From Dactylis glomerata (lineage: Eukaryota; Streptophyta; Magnoliopsida; Poales; Poaceae), in the NCBI GenBank assembly GCA_007115705.1, contig QXEO01000239.1, positions 875,688 to 939,687 of the forward strand: 64,000 bases of DNA. Reading direction: 5' to 3'. Positions within the stretch are counted from its first letter, which is position 1, and each line of letters starts with the position of its first letter. The notes under the pieces are model-generated. The model worked only from the letters and a program-made list of their open reading frames with translations. It was not told the DNA's origin and searched no databases. The translations under genes were made by a program, and so were the position numbers. Below, one piece after another: positions 22,931 to 35,416 of the stretch.

Positions 22931-23290
22931 TGCGCGCCGCCGCGGGAGGAGCGGCCGGGGAGCTCGAGAGATCGGCGGGATCCGGGCAATTGGAGGGTCG
23001 CTTCGAGTTCTTGGTGGCGCTCTCCGGGCGCCGACGGCCGCTCTGGTTTATGGGTGAGTGTTTGCTGCTCGTCAGTCGCAGCAGGCAGGCAGCCGTCTGT
23101 CTCGGTGGTGGTCTGCTGTGAATGCGTCGATTGCTCTATGCTCGGCGCAGAAGGGGGACGCGTACGTCACGCTTTCTTTTTTCCTTTCAGAAGCGTACGT
23201 CACACTGCTAACTTTCACTTTTTAGACAGCGGGGGAGAGAATCAGAGGACGCAGGAAATCAAAAGTCAATGTGTTTAGACCGTGTTTCTC
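22931..23290 (-). promoter_or_regulatory. 5' leader and promoter region of the SEC14-like gene
   Basis: GC-rich DNA lies immediately upstream of the ATG at 22930, followed by pyrimidine-rich tracts (for example near 23170-23190). No clear TATA box is seen. Short plus-strand ORFs here overlap exon 1 in antisense and are not credible genes. Confidence 0.45.
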
Positions 23291-25466
23291 GGCTTAGACT
23301 GCGAAATACCAGGAGAGAAGAGATGATCTATGAACTGTAGAGAAAATGAACACAAGAATATTTGATTTTTTTCCTGGGAGAATGTTTGCTTGCTCTTGAC
23401 GTATACTTTTTCCTTTTTGATGTTTGTTGTTTTGCTCAATATAAACTTTTTGTGTGGAGGTCCCTGTAGCCGATATCCCTTTCGTTCCTAGTATATGCCG
23501 TGGATTATTCTCGTTACAAAGGCCCATATGCGCATCCACATGGGGATCTACAAAATCATTGCTTCCAAGCCTCTAGCCATGAGCTTGAATGCTTGATATA
23601 AACATATGGTCAAGAATTTTAGGAAATCTTGTACAAAGGTTTACTTAATATCACCAGATTCTTTATCACTTCACATGATATAGAAAGTTCCCTCTCTTAA
23701 AATTTGTGTGCTTATAGGAAATTTACAGGATTTCACACTAAAAAAACAAATCAAGTTTTATAATTTTTTTTTGCACGTGTCAGATTGGGCCCTTATGTAT
23801 TCGAATATATGTTTCTTTACTCCAATCTATGCATATTTTTTAAGCAAGGTTTATGATACCCATTGCGATAGTGCTAGATAGTGCTAAGAAACAAAAATAT
23901 ATTTAAATACTCGTGTGGGGAAATGTATGAACATCACCTCTCTAGTCAGAGTCGCTCTACATTTGATACAAGATGACTGCGACAAGTTTTATTTGTTTAT
24001 GACTTTGGTTAGCTGGGAGGGCTACGCTATGCAAGTGACAAGTGACAAGTGAGAATGCAATGACTTAATGTTTGGTTTTCACTCTCTATGTCATGGATAC
24101 AATTATGATAGTGACTAATAGAGAAAGTATCTACCCGATGGCGACGGGATGAGACATCGTCGAGACAAATATAAGAGACAACCACGATGTTACTATTACT
24201 AGAATGGCTATGCAGTGCTATCTCAAACCTAACTAAGCTGTAATTGGCAGTTTTCTCTTGTTAGCAACTTTGTTATGGACGGTGTTGGCAAACCTAAATG
24301 ACATTTGCACCAACGCTTAGGAAGATAGTTTGATTGGATACATGTAAATAACATTCCGTGTTTCAAAAGAACGCCGAACATAACTTGCAATTCTTGTATT
24401 TACTCACTTTGTTCCATATTAATTATCTTCAATTGACATGTATTTGGACATATTTTTGTGTGTATGTTTAGTCGTTTTGGCGAGAACTGATATAGAAGGT
24501 GCGAATAATACACAATTGTGTGACCAAAATTTTGTTTTGTCTAGAGGAAATAGCTTGGTACTGTGAACTCTTGTCATCGTTGCATGAACCTATGGGCCCG
24601 AATATTGTGACAAGGTCACATTCAAAATACTGTTAACCGTAAGGCGTCACAATCAGAGCAAATACAAGAGGACAATTCTGGGTCACAATAGCTACTGGCT
24701 ATATGGAGTGTTTCAAATCCTAAACGGGATTTATTTTTGGGATCCACAAATTAGCTTTCCAAACAAGCTTACGCCCTGAGTATTTACGTATTCAGATCCA
24801 GAAAAGCTTGCTAGTTCCGATTTTTACGAGTTCCGATTTTACCCCTGTGTAGCCAGGGGTATTACACATATTGCCACCGCCTAATGAAAAAAAATCCAAT
24901 CGTTCCTCCACGGGATGGGAGTTCTTCCTCCACGGGGACGACCATGGCGGGCGCCACTCCGTTGCCCTGAGCCCCTAATGGTCTCGCCCCCGACTGGGAA
25001 GAGGCCGTGGGGCCACACCGCGCTCGGGGAGGCGGTCTAGAGAATCTGGAGACGGCGACGAGAGCTTGGCCGGTCGCCATGGCCGACCGCTCAAGGCGGC
25101 GGCGCCTTCCGTGCGTCCCCGCGTCTGCGGCCGCCCATCCTCCCAACCCCTTCCCCGCCGCCGCGCGCGGCACACGAGGCTAGCAAAGCGGCAAATCAAC
25201 CTACAGGCCGTGGCCATCTGAATCTCCATGGTCTTTTTTATCTCGTGCGGAGCTGCCGGGGCGGCGGAGCAAGGTGCTAGGCCGACGCAGGGAGGCGCGA
25301 AGAAGGGGGTGTTGCTTGAGGCTTGCCAGGCGAGCACATGAGGCCTGCCAGGAACCCTGATCTGGTGAAGGCGGCCTGTTGTGCATCTTCCGCGCGGGCG
25401 GACGGCGTCCTGACGGATGACGATTCCTACAACTGGTAGAAGGCTAGGTTCTCCGGCCGGTGCGCG
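23291..25466. other. Intergenic DNA with unassigned GC-rich patch
   Basis: 23291-24860 is AT-rich and holds only a possible Stowaway half near 24404 (TA then CTCACTTTGTTCCATATTAA) without a right end. 24860-25466 is GC-rich, with overlapping ORFs on both strands that match no family I recognise. The same GC-rich tract continues after the Reina element at 32442, so it was one piece before that insertion. Confidence 0.5.
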
Positions 25467-25471
25467 CACTT

Positions 25472-25785
25472 TGTCATACCATCGACGTCGATGGATGCCA
25501 TCAAGTCGTCAGCTGCGCTGGCGAGCTCATTGGGCCCAGCATCAGAGAAGGAGGACTCGGTCTTGTGTGGTGGGTGAGAGGTGTTGTACTGCCAGGTGGG
25601 GCCGTTGAACCGGTCGTCCCAGTTTATAAGGGGCTGTGTAAGATCGAATCAAACTATGTCGTATGATAGAACTGAATCCTCGTCCTCTCGCTTCTGTCCT
25701 CATCTCTCTATGCTTTTCCCATCTAACTCTCTTCTGTGACTCCAATCTGGTTCCTGTGATCGATCCCCATCATAGGATCGTCACA
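25472..25785 (+). repeat. 5' LTR of the Reina-type element
   Basis: 314 bp, TG...CA ends. A promoter-like CCAGTTTATAAGGGGC lies near 25618-25633. Confidence 0.93.
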
Positions 25786-25787
25786 AT

Positions 25788-25801
25788 TGGTATCTAGAGC
25801 C
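25788..25801 (+). other. Primer binding site, initiator-Met type
   Basis: TGGTATCTAGAGCC starts two bases after the 5' LTR. It resembles the initiator-tRNA-Met site TGGTATCAGAGC, with one extra or changed base. Confidence 0.75.
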
Positions 25802-25988
25802 TTCGTTTCGCTTCCTCGTGCGCCTAAGTTTGGATCGGACCGTAAAATTCCACCGCAACAGGTGCAGATTCGCTTTCGGGTGAATCGGCGCAAAATCCTT
25901 AGCGGGGTTGGTCTGATTCCGACGAGTCGCGACGGCGCCGTCCAAGCAATCGACGCCGACGGCCCAAACTGCGTTCGTTTTGGAGAGG

Positions 25989-26293
25989 ATGGATGAGGTC
26001 AACAAAACTCTGCAAGAGCTTTTGGGGCGCGTCACCTCGATCTCCACCGAGATGGTGGGCGTTCGCAAGCAGATGGAAGACTATGGAGCAGATCTCGACG
26101 GCATCAAGCGCAAGTTCGCCGAGGGGGACCGCGCCTGGATGTTCCCCCGCCCAAGGGTGCTCTTGTCAACAACGGGTTACCGCTCTTGGACACCCCCCAG
26201 ACATCGGCGGCGGGCGCCGCTGCCGGGTTGGCAGCCGCGTTCCACACGGCACCGAGTTCGCCGACAGAGCAGGGAGAGGTACGTGTGCGTCCT
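25989..26293 (+). pseudogene. Reina Gag N-terminus, cut off by a solo LTR
   Basis: The ATG at 25989 opens MDEVNKTLQELLGRV..., a coiled-coil-like Gag start. Near 26145 the expected proline-rich continuation moves to another frame, suggesting a one-base deletion. The Gag sequence stops at the solo LTR boundary and resumes after it, near 27850. Confidence 0.6.
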
Positions 26294-27834
26294 TGATACG
26301 TCTCAAACGTATCTATAATTTTTGATGCTCCATGCTTGTTTTTACACCATTTGCCTATTGTTTCGTTACACTTAGTGGTGCTTTTATACATTTTCCGGAA
26401 CTAACCTATTAACGAAGTGCCACAGTGCCAGTTTCCTGTTTTCTGCTGTTTTTGTGTTTCAGAAGTGATACACAGGAAATATTCTCGGAATTAGACGAAA
26501 CAAGTTCCTAAAGTCATATTTTACGGGGAAGCTCCCAAACATCCGAAGACCTGGCGGAGGGGGGCCACGTGGCCCCCACACACAGGGGCGGCGCGGCCAC
26601 CCCCCTGGCCGCGTCGGGCCCACGTGAGGGGCCGTGGTCTCTCCTCTGACATCGCCCCTTCGCCTATATATACCCCCTGACGAGAAAAACCTAAGGGCCC
26701 GATCAGTTTTCCAGAATACATCGCGATCCGCCGCCACCGTCGACCCGAAGATCGGGAGGGTCCAGAAGCTCTTCCCGGCACCCTGCCGGAGAGGGGAATC
26801 GCCACCGGAGGTCTTCTTCATCGCCATGCTTGCCTCCGGAGCGATGAGTGAGTAGTCTACCTTGGACTATGGGTCCATAGCAGTAGGTTGTCTTCTCCAC
26901 CATGTGCTTCATGTTTAGATCTCATGAGCTGCCCTACATGATTGAGATCACCGTTATGTAATTCTATGATGTTGGTTTGTTGGGATCCGATGAATATTGG
27001 TGTTTATGATTAAGTTGCTGTACTGAATTATATCTTTTGTTATCTCTATGTTGTTTATGATCTTGCATGCTCTCCGTTGTTAGTAGCTATCTTGGCCGAG
27101 TAGTTGCTAGTGACTCCAAGAGGGGGTATTTATGCTCGATAGTGGGTTCATGTCTCTATTTCACCTGGGGGAGTGACAGAAACCTCTAAGGTGGTAGATG
27201 TGCTGTTGCTACTAGGGAGAAAACAACATTCATATGCTCAAGGGCATATGCTTTGTTTACATTACACACTTTGCTTAATGCAATTATCTGTTGTTCGCAA
27301 CTTAATACTTTTGGGGTGTTCGGATGATATCCCCGGGGGTGGATTATTAGTCATAGATGCAGTTGGATGGCGGTCTATGTATTTTGTTGTAATGCCCAGA
27401 GTAAATCTCATAGTGATCTTCTTGACATATCACGTTATCTTTATTCTATCAATTGCCCAACTGTAATTTGTTTACCCAGCATGTTATTTATCTATGGAGA
27501 GACACCACTAGTGAACTGTGGACCCCGGTCCTATTTTAATCATATTGCAATCACCTGTTTACTTTTCCCGCACTGTTTACTTTACTCGCATATTACTACT
27601 GTTTTCCACTCGATACACTCATAACCTTTGTTTCAAGCAAACCGGTGAGATTGACAACCTCATCGCAAGTTGGGAGCAAAGTATTTGTTTGTGTGTGTGC
27701 AGGTTCCACAAACACCTTCAGTCGTCATCGTCTCTCTTCTCCTGTTCGATATACCTTGGTTTCTTAACTGAGGGAAAACTAGCTGCTACACTCATCATAC
27801 CTTCCTCTTGGGGTTCTCAACGGGCTGGTCATCA
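26294..27834 (+). repeat. Solo LTR of an Athila-type element inside the chromovirus
   Basis: It starts TGATACGTCTCAAACG and follows the LTR at 39491-41134 (opposite orientation there) through all landmarks, including the CACCTGGGGGAGTGACAGAA and GGTTTCTTAACTGAGGGAAA segments. The right border is uncertain: ATCA at 27834 or CACA at 27843. No internal region or second LTR is present. The flanks are not a direct 5-bp repeat. Confidence 0.8.
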
Positions 27835-27849
27835 CCACGCACAAGGACT

Positions 27850-30800
27850 TACTGCTCCCACATCAACTAAATGCCACAGCTCTTTTCTGGCGCCATCACA
27901 CGAGTAGCAGTGCTCCTCGCCACGATTTTCCCAAATTCCACGGCGACACACCACTGTTGTGGATCGATCAGTGTTTCACGTATTTTGAGATGTTCACAAT
28001 TGCACACAATCAGTGGGTTAGTCTAGCATCACTGTATTTGGAGGGAAATGCGGCTCTGTGGTATCAATCGTTCAAACGCCGCCATGGCACACCTAGTTGG
28101 GAGAAATTCATGGCCGCTCTGTTGGAGGAATTTGGCCAAGACGAATATGATGGACAGATGAGTAAACTGATGCAAATGCGACAGACTGGTACTGTCAGTG
28201 AGTATCGTCAGAGCTTTGAGGATTGTATGTATCATTTACGGGCCATGGATGAGTCATTGAGTACTCGTTGGTTCGTCTCGCAATTTGTTTTTGGGCTTCG
28301 AGATGATCTCTGGGCTGCTGTGCGTTTACAAGCACCGTGCAGTATCGCTCGCGCTGCTTCTCTGGCTAGGATCCAAGAGGAAGAAACTGAGCATCATTGT
28401 CCGCGAGCGCGTGCTTTGGCTCCCACCAAGCATCCCCCAGTTCCAACTACTGTCGCTGCTACACCATCTAGCAAGGCTGATTGGCCCAAGAAGCAGGGAA
28501 ACGATGACTTCAACAGAGAGAGACAGCTGCGGGATTTTCGCAAGGCAAATGGTCTCTGTTTCACGTGTGGGGATAAGTTTTCTCGGGAACACCAATGCAA
28601 GCATTCTGGGCAGCTGCTCACTATTGAGGTTGGTGAGTTTGGGGAAGTTTTGTCCGATGATACTGTCCAAGCACTGGAGTTGTTGGAGGAGACACCTGTT
28701 TCCTCAGCCTGCTGTCAATTATCAGTGGATGCTTTGGCTGGGACTGCTGGTGAAGAAACAATAAGATTGCGTGCGTTGGTGGGCAATCAGATCATGCTGC
28801 TACTCATTGACTCTGGCAGCACACATACATTCGTGAACAAAACGTTTGCAGAGAGGGCTGGCTGTACTATTTCCCCTGCACCGTCGATGACAGTTAAAGT
28901 GGCTAATGGGGAACTGATGGTTTCCAATGAGCAAGTGAAGGGCTTGACATGGTGGACTCAAGGTCATACGTTTGTGGATGATATGCGCATTCTGGATATA
29001 GGAGCTTACGATGCCATTCTTGGGGTAAATTGGCTCAAACAATTCGGCAAAACAACCAATGATTGGGTGCACAAGAACATTTCCTTTGCATACAAGGGTG
29101 AACAGGTTCTCTTACAAGGAGTTCAGAGCAAACCTACTACTGAATTGGCAGAACTGTCAGTTGAGCAACTGCACAAGTGGATTGCTGGTAATGAGGTCTG
29201 GGCCTTGGCAGTAGTGGATCCTATTTCTTCTTCTGTTGTTTCCACAGAACACCAACACATATCTCCTGATTTGCAAGCTTTACTGGATGAATATCAAGAT
29301 ATTTTTGCTGAACCCAAGCATCTGCCTCCTCAACGAGCTCTGGATCATGCCATTTCATTGACAGATGAGAGTCACACCGTGAACTCCCGGCCCTACCGTT
29401 ATTCTCCCCTCCAAAAGGATGAGATCGAACGACAAGTCCAAGAAATGCTCCAGGCTGGTATCATTATAGCTAGTATGAGCCCTTTCTCTTCGCCAGTGCT
29501 GTTAGTTAAAAAGAAAGATGCTTCTTGGAGGTTTTGTGTCGACTACAGAAAGCTGAACACTCTCACTATTAAAAACAAGTTTCCCTTGCCAATAGTGGAT
29601 GAGCTTCTGGATGAGTTGTCAGGCACAAAGTATTTTTCCAAGCTTGATCTCAGAGCTGGTTATCATCAGATCAGGGTTAGACCAGAAGATGAAGGCAAAA
29701 CTGCTTTCAAGACTCATCATGGTCATTTTCAGTTCAGAGTCATGCCATTTGGTCTTACCAATGCACCTGCAACATTCCAATGTGTGATGAATTCCATTTT
29801 TGCTCCGTTCCTACGAAAATTTGTGATTGTTTTCTTGGATGATATATTAGTATATGGTGCTTCCTAGTCTGAGCATCTACATCATTTGCAGCTCGTGCTA
29901 CAACAGCTCAGAGATTCTCAATTCTTTGCCAAATTCAGTAAATGCAGTTTTGGACAGACCAGTATTCACTACCTGGGTCATATTATTTCTGATTCTGGTG
30001 TCTCCACTGATCCTGAGAAGACTCTGGCCATGGAACAATGGCCTGTGCCCACGGCAATAACTGAACTACGAGGGTTTTTGGGGCTGACAGGCTACTATAG
30101 AAAATTTGTTCGTAACTATGGAGTGATCACTAAACCATTGACTCAGCTACTCACAAAGAAGGGGTTTACTTGGACATCTGAAGCAAATGCAGCATTTCTG
30201 CACCTAAAAGTAGCCATGTCTTCTACACCTGTGCTAGCTCTTCCCAATTTCCAGTTGCCTTTCACTGTGGAGACTGATGCGTGTGACAGTGGTGTTGGAG
30301 CTGTTTTGATGCAAGCTGGTCACCCAGTTGCTTATATGAGCAAGGCTTTGGGTGTCCAGAATCAGAAATTGTCTATCTATGAAAAGGAATTTTTGGCTGT
30401 GATCATGGCAGTTGACAAGTGGCGCCAGTACTTGCAGAGAGGGCCTTTCACCATTATCACTGATCATCAGAGTTTGAGTAATCTGAATGATCAGCACTTG
30501 ATTATTGAATTACAGAGAAAAGCCATGTCCAAATTAGTGGGTTTGCAGTTTACTATCAAGTACAGAAAAGGGATAGAAAATGGAGCTGCAGATGCTTTAT
30601 CCAGGGTAGGTCATCTTTTGACTACCCAGACAGTTTCCAGCTGTACTCCAGGGTGGGTTCAAGAAGTTATCAACTCCTACACTACTGATCATCAGACAGC
30701 TACCTTGTTGCAAGAATTGACAGTACAGTCTCCCAATGCCAAAGGCTTTTCTCTGGAGCAAGGTCTCATCAAATACAAAGGCAGACTTTACATTGGTGAG

Positions 30801-32228
30801 AACTCTGCCCTCCAGACTAAACTCATTTCTTCTCTCCATGACAGTGCCATAGGGGGTCACTCTGGGATCCAAGCCACCTATCAACGTGTGAAACAATTAT
30901 ACTACTGGCCTGGTCTGAAACTGGCAGTCGAATTATATGTCAAGCAATGCCAGGTTTGTCAGATGGCTAAACCTTCTCACCAGAAACCGGCTAGCCTCCT
31001 TCAGCCATTGCCACTTCCTGATGCTCCTTGGCAATGCATAACTATGGATTTCATTGAAGGGTTGCCACTGTCTGATGGTGCCAATACGATTCTGGTGGTG
31101 GTCGATCGTCTCACAAAGTATGCTCACTTCTTGCCACTTCGCCACCCGTTTACTGCTGCTTCAGTATCCAAAGTGTTTGTCGACAGCGTCGTCAAGTTGC
31201 ACGGTGTCCCATTATCCATTGTTTCTGATAGGGATCGCATCTTCACCAGTCATTTTTGGAAGGAGCTGCTTAAAGCCCTGGGCACTCGTCTGAATTACAC
31301 CACTGCATATCATCCCCAGACCGATGGTCAGAGCGAACGTGTCAACCAATGCCTTGAGCAGTATCTGCGTTGCGCAGTCCAGGATAATCCAAAGCAGTGG
31401 AAAAAATGGCTTGGTCTCGCGGAATTCTGGTATAATTCCAGTTTTCATTCTTCTTTGGGTTGTTCTCCCTTCCGGGCGCTCTACAAGCAAGATCCCAACT
31501 TTGGTGGCATGCCAAATCTCACGGTTGCCGAGAATTCTGAGGCCGAAGACGCTGCTCTCGATTATCAGGCTCATACTGAACTTCTTCGAGCACAACTTCT
31601 GCGAGCACAGCTTCGGCAGAAGCATTTCGCTGACCGCAACCGTTCGGAACGACAGTTTCAGGTGGGAGAACAAGTGTTATTGAAGCTTCAGCCTTACGCG
31701 CAACAGTCGGTGGTCAATCGTCCATACCCCAAATTGTCTTACAAGTACTTCGGCCCATATGACATACTGGAACGCATTGGCACCGTGGCCTATCGTCTCA
31801 AATTGCCGGCGACAGCCAAGGTACATGACGTTTTCCACGTCTCTCAGCTGAAACCTTTCACTGTCAACTACACTCCTGTCTTCAGTGAGCTGCCAACAGC
31901 ACCAAATCTCCAAGTCGCCACTCCTTTGCCGCTGGAGATTGTCGAGCGTAGGCTGGTGCGCAAGGGCAACGCCGCTACACCACAAATCCTTGTCCGCTGG
32001 GCACACATGCCAGAGAATTGCACCACCTGGGAAGATTACTATGTCCTCAAAACCAGGTACCCTGACGCGCCGATTTGGGAAGCAGAAATTTCGGAGGGAG
32101 CTCATTCTGAAGAGGGGGAAACTGTCATACCATCGACGTCGATGGATGCCATCAAGTCGCCAGCTGCGCTGGCGAGCTCATTGGGCCCAGCATCAAAGAA
32201 GGAGGACTCGGTCTTGTGTGGTGGGTGA
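27850..32228 (+). pseudogene. Reina Gag-Pol polyprotein with one in-frame stop
   Basis: From 27957 the frame runs to a TAG at 29865-29867 and continues in the same frame to 32228. Gag (LLWIDQCFTYFEM...) is followed by a zinc knuckle (CFTCGDKFSREHQC, near 28560) and protease (LIDSGSTHTF, near 28805). The RT has its catalytic FLDD near 29835, just before the stop. RNase H includes TDHQSL. Integrase has an HHCC zinc region (near 30840-30960) and a DDE core. A chromodomain-like tail (ILVRWAHMPENCTTWE) lies near 31985-32035. The stop at 29865 would remove RNase H and integrase. The frame also crosses the polypurine tract and the first 106 bp of the 3' LTR. Confidence 0.9.
32110..32122 (+). other. 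Polypurine tract of the Reina-type element
   Basis: AAGAGGGGGAAAC lies directly before the 3' LTR. It is inside the open pol frame. Confidence 0.75.
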
Positions 32229-32436
32229 GAGGTGTTGTACTGCCAGGTGGGGCCGTTGAACCGGTCGTCCCAGTTTATAAGGGGCTGTGTAAGATCGAAT
32301 CAAACTATGTCGTATGATAGAACTGAATCATCGTCCTCTCGCTTCTGTCCTCATCTCTCTATGCTTTTCCCATCTAATTCTCTTCTGTGACTCCAATCTG
32401 GTTCCTGTGATCGATCCCCATCATAGGATCGTCACA
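32123..32436 (+). repeat. 3' LTR of the Reina-type element
   Basis: It has the same length and ends as the 5' LTR, with about four substitutions counted by eye. The polyprotein frame ends inside it, at 32228. Confidence 0.93.
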
Positions 32437-32441
32437 CACTT

Positions 32442-33820
32442 GCACGGCCGTCTGTTGCCGATGTACTGCCGTGCCGGCCGTGGCCGAGAAGGGCGAGCGA
32501 GCGGGTGGAGAAGCGACAGGTGCTGGACGTCACGATGTGGCGGTGTTCACCTGGCCGCTGGTTCGGTGTATGTTTATGATCTGTCAGGAAATCAAAGTGG
32601 AGAAATGCTCAATTTGTTCTCGTCTTCAATCCTCAATTTCCGCAATGCGTTTATATGAACCAAACAACCTGTTTGTTCTTCATCCGAGGAAATCAAATGT
32701 AGGCGGAGTCAACGACCTGACGGATCGCTAATTCGCTATCGTCAGGCCAGTCCAGGCATTGTAAGTGTAAGTGTACGTCCAAGAACTTTTAATAATTGTC
32801 AGATGCAAAAAAATTCAGTGAGAAACGAAGTTCAGTAGGCTGAATTTTATTCAGCGACCTGTTCCTTCACTCGACATGACAGCTGCCTGCAACCGCAACG
32901 TCTCAACCAGACTTTAATTGTTAGGCTGAATGTTTGTAAAACTGTACAAGAATCCTCTCCTCATAGGAGAACAATCGTGCTTCTTCTACTGATAAGAATC
33001 AAGATCACATTGCCTGACTGATCGTTGTCCTATTTGTGTCAGCAATAAGAATTTTTTCAAGCCATTTGCCTTATGATAGTTCGGTTCCACCGGAAATTCT
33101 TCATAATACTGGATAAGCCTGCCTCTGATGTTTGTGTTTCATATACATGTCAGTGTTCTGTTTAACGAGCAAAGAAATAATTACTATTTCTTGTTGGTAT
33201 GATCTCAACCTGTTTGGTATTGACAATGTTAGTGGTGTGGGATTGTTCACAGGCATTGTATTGAATTGCGCTGCAAAGAAAAACATGGGACAGCGTTCTC
33301 TTATGTAAATTTAGATAATCCATGATGATTAAATAAGATCTAACATCTGGTGGTTTCTTTCACACATTGTGATATGCCAAAATTAAAAAGAAACTAAATG
33401 GTTCGGTGGGTCTGCTTTACATAATTGACACGTGAAATTTTGCGAATCGATACAGAGTACCCGGTTCAGAGTAACGATTCTGTACATTTCAGTATTATAT
33501 AAGCCTGAATCAAATACGGAATGTGCAGATATCCAGAGGGTCCGAAAATCTACTACATCATGGGATATGTTTACTTACAGTGAAAGTGTATCAATTTTTT
33601 ATTGAGTGTATGCTGCTGCGAGCTGGAATACTTTTATGAGAAAACTAGCGATATGACATGATGCTAGAGTATATGGAGAAGATGACATAAATAATAAATG
33701 AAAATTCAAATCCATGGTTGTGGAAGGAGTGCATGAGGTTGCCATGAACATGGATAACGCGCACGAGATAGCCGTCCCCCACATCATTCAAATGTTCTCA
33801 ATGTTGCTTATGAGTTTGTC
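32442..33820. other. Intergenic DNA
   Basis: The first about 150 bp are GC-rich and continue the tract broken at 25466. The rest is AT-rich. I see no gene, RNA or complete element. Confidence 0.5.
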
Positions 33821-35416
33821 GACCATGATGTCACCTCCCTCTATGCCGACGACGTGGTCATCTTTATGGCCCCTAGAAAAGACGGTATGGAGACGCTCTC
33901 CCGCATTCTCAAAGACTTCGGAGAGGTGACCGGCCTTGTCACCAATGTGCAAAAGAGTATGGTGGTGCCAATTCGTTGCTCCGATATCAACCTTGAAGAA
34001 ATCCTCAATGGTTTCCCCGCGTTGCGCTCTTCATTCCCTATTAGATATTTGGGGCTACCTCTCTCGGTCCACCGGCTTCGTAGCGGCGAATTCCAATATA
34101 TTGTTGACAAGATGGCAAGCAAATTTCCTTTAGGGCAAGGAAAGTACATCACCACCGCCGGAAGAGTGGAATTGATCAAATCCGTCATCACATCCCAAGC
34201 CATCTACCCACTTACCGTCTTGCCGGTTCCAAAGGGCATCTTGAAGGCCATGACGAAGCTTGAACGTGCATTTGTGTGGGCGGCTTCGGACAAGGTTTCC
34301 AGGGAAAAATGAAAAGTTAAATCGGATGTAGTGTGCTCTCCAAAGAAGATGGGAGGCCTTGGAATACTAAATCTAGAGAAGTTCGGAAAAGCTTTAAGGG
34401 CTAGATGGCATTGGCATGAATGGACGGACCCGGGACGCGCTTGGGTCATTTTGGGGAACCCTTGCAACAAGGAAGATATGAGCCTATTCTACAATAGCAT
34501 TAACTTGAGCATTGGCAAACGGGAAGACCGCAAAGTTTTGGCACACACCATGGATCGACGGGCTTATTCCTAAAGACATCGCCCCATCCATTTTCGCCAT
34601 CTCCAATAAGAAGAATATCACCGTGAGGAAAGGGCTTGAGAAAGACTTTTGGATTTCTAACCTCTCCTTCGGGGAGGGGATTGATGTGACTCACATTATG
34701 GAGTTCTCAAGCTTATGGACAAAAATCCAAGAAATTAACCTCACCGATGAGCCGGACTCTATTACTTGGAAACTCTCTGCTACCGGCACATACTCCTCTT
34801 CTACGGCCTACATAGCTCAATTCACCGCTCCTCCAACCTCCTTCATGATGCCAGAGGTATGGGCTAATTGGGCTCCTCCAAAATGCAAAACTTTCGCTTG
34901 GTTGATCCTCCAAAATAAGGTGTGGACGTCGGATCGCCTTTTACGGAGGGGTGGCCAAATTGTGGGCCTTGCCAACTTTGCAATGAGAGCCGTAATCGGC
35001 GGCCCATCTCATCTTCAAGTGTAGATACTCCATTTGAGTTTGGAACGGTTTAAGAGATTGGCTCGGCCTAGGGGATTTTGACACAAGCCTTTGGAGCAAC
35101 TTTGACAACCTCCATGAGTGGTCCGGAGCCCATGGTAGACGGTGGAAGGGCATAACATCCTTGCTCCTTCTCACCGCTTGGGAGCTTTGGAACGAAAGAA
35201 ATGCGAGAGTGTTCAAAAACGTTGCTTCCATGCTCGCTTTGATTATTTCTTCCATAGAGTAGCGCCGCCCTTTGGGGAATAGCCGGTGCAAAACATTTGA
35301 GTGCTTTAATGCCGCGAGAGTAGGACTTTGTGTTAGGAGCTCTCCTTGTAACCTAAAACTCTATTTCTCCTTCTTAGTTAATGGAATAGGTAAATCTTTT
35401 GCCTCGTTTAAAAAAA
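33821..35416 (+). mobile_element. LINE (non-LTR retrotransposon), 5'-truncated and decayed
   Basis: Homology begins just before the RT catalytic box (DVTSLYADDVVIF, with YADD at 33842-33853). It runs through the RT thumb (FPIRYLGLPLS..., KYITTAGRVELIKSV) to a stop at 34312, continues in another frame (KMGGLGILNLEKFG, 34346 onward), and then in a third (FWHTPWIDGL). That leads to a zf-RVT-type domain (WAPPKCKTFAWLILQNKVW, near 34872-34928) and the usual C-terminal WELWNERNARVF near 35190. A short GTTTAAAAAAA tail ends it near 35416. 5' truncation with an A-tail is normal for LINEs. At least two frameshifts and several stops make it dead. Confidence 0.88.

Larger units (their letters stand above)
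25472..32436 (+). mobile_element. Reina-type chromovirus (Ty3/gypsy), complete
   Basis: Two 314-bp LTRs (25472-25785 and 32123-32436) begin TGTCATACCATCGACG and end GATCGTCACA. A 5-bp target duplication CACTT flanks them exactly (25467-25471 and 32437-32441). Internal order is primer site, Gag, protease, RT, RNase H, integrase, chromodomain. Short LTRs, the Met-type primer site and the C-terminal chromodomain place it among chromoviruses, most likely Reina. By eye the LTRs differ at about four positions. An Athila-type solo LTR interrupts gag, and a stop codon interrupts pol. Confidence 0.93.

Noticed and set aside
22877..23278. 133-codon plus-strand ORF opposite exon 1 of the SEC14-like gene
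   Set aside because: Antisense to a well-supported exon and promoter; composition follows the GC-rich leader.
24404..24480. Stowaway MITE
   Set aside because: Only a left-end-like sequence after TA is present; no matching right end was found.
24975..25469. 164-codon minus-strand ORF in a GC-rich patch
   Set aside because: GC-rich DNA opens several frames on both strands here. The Arg/Pro/Ala-rich composition looks like frame noise, and no domain is seen.
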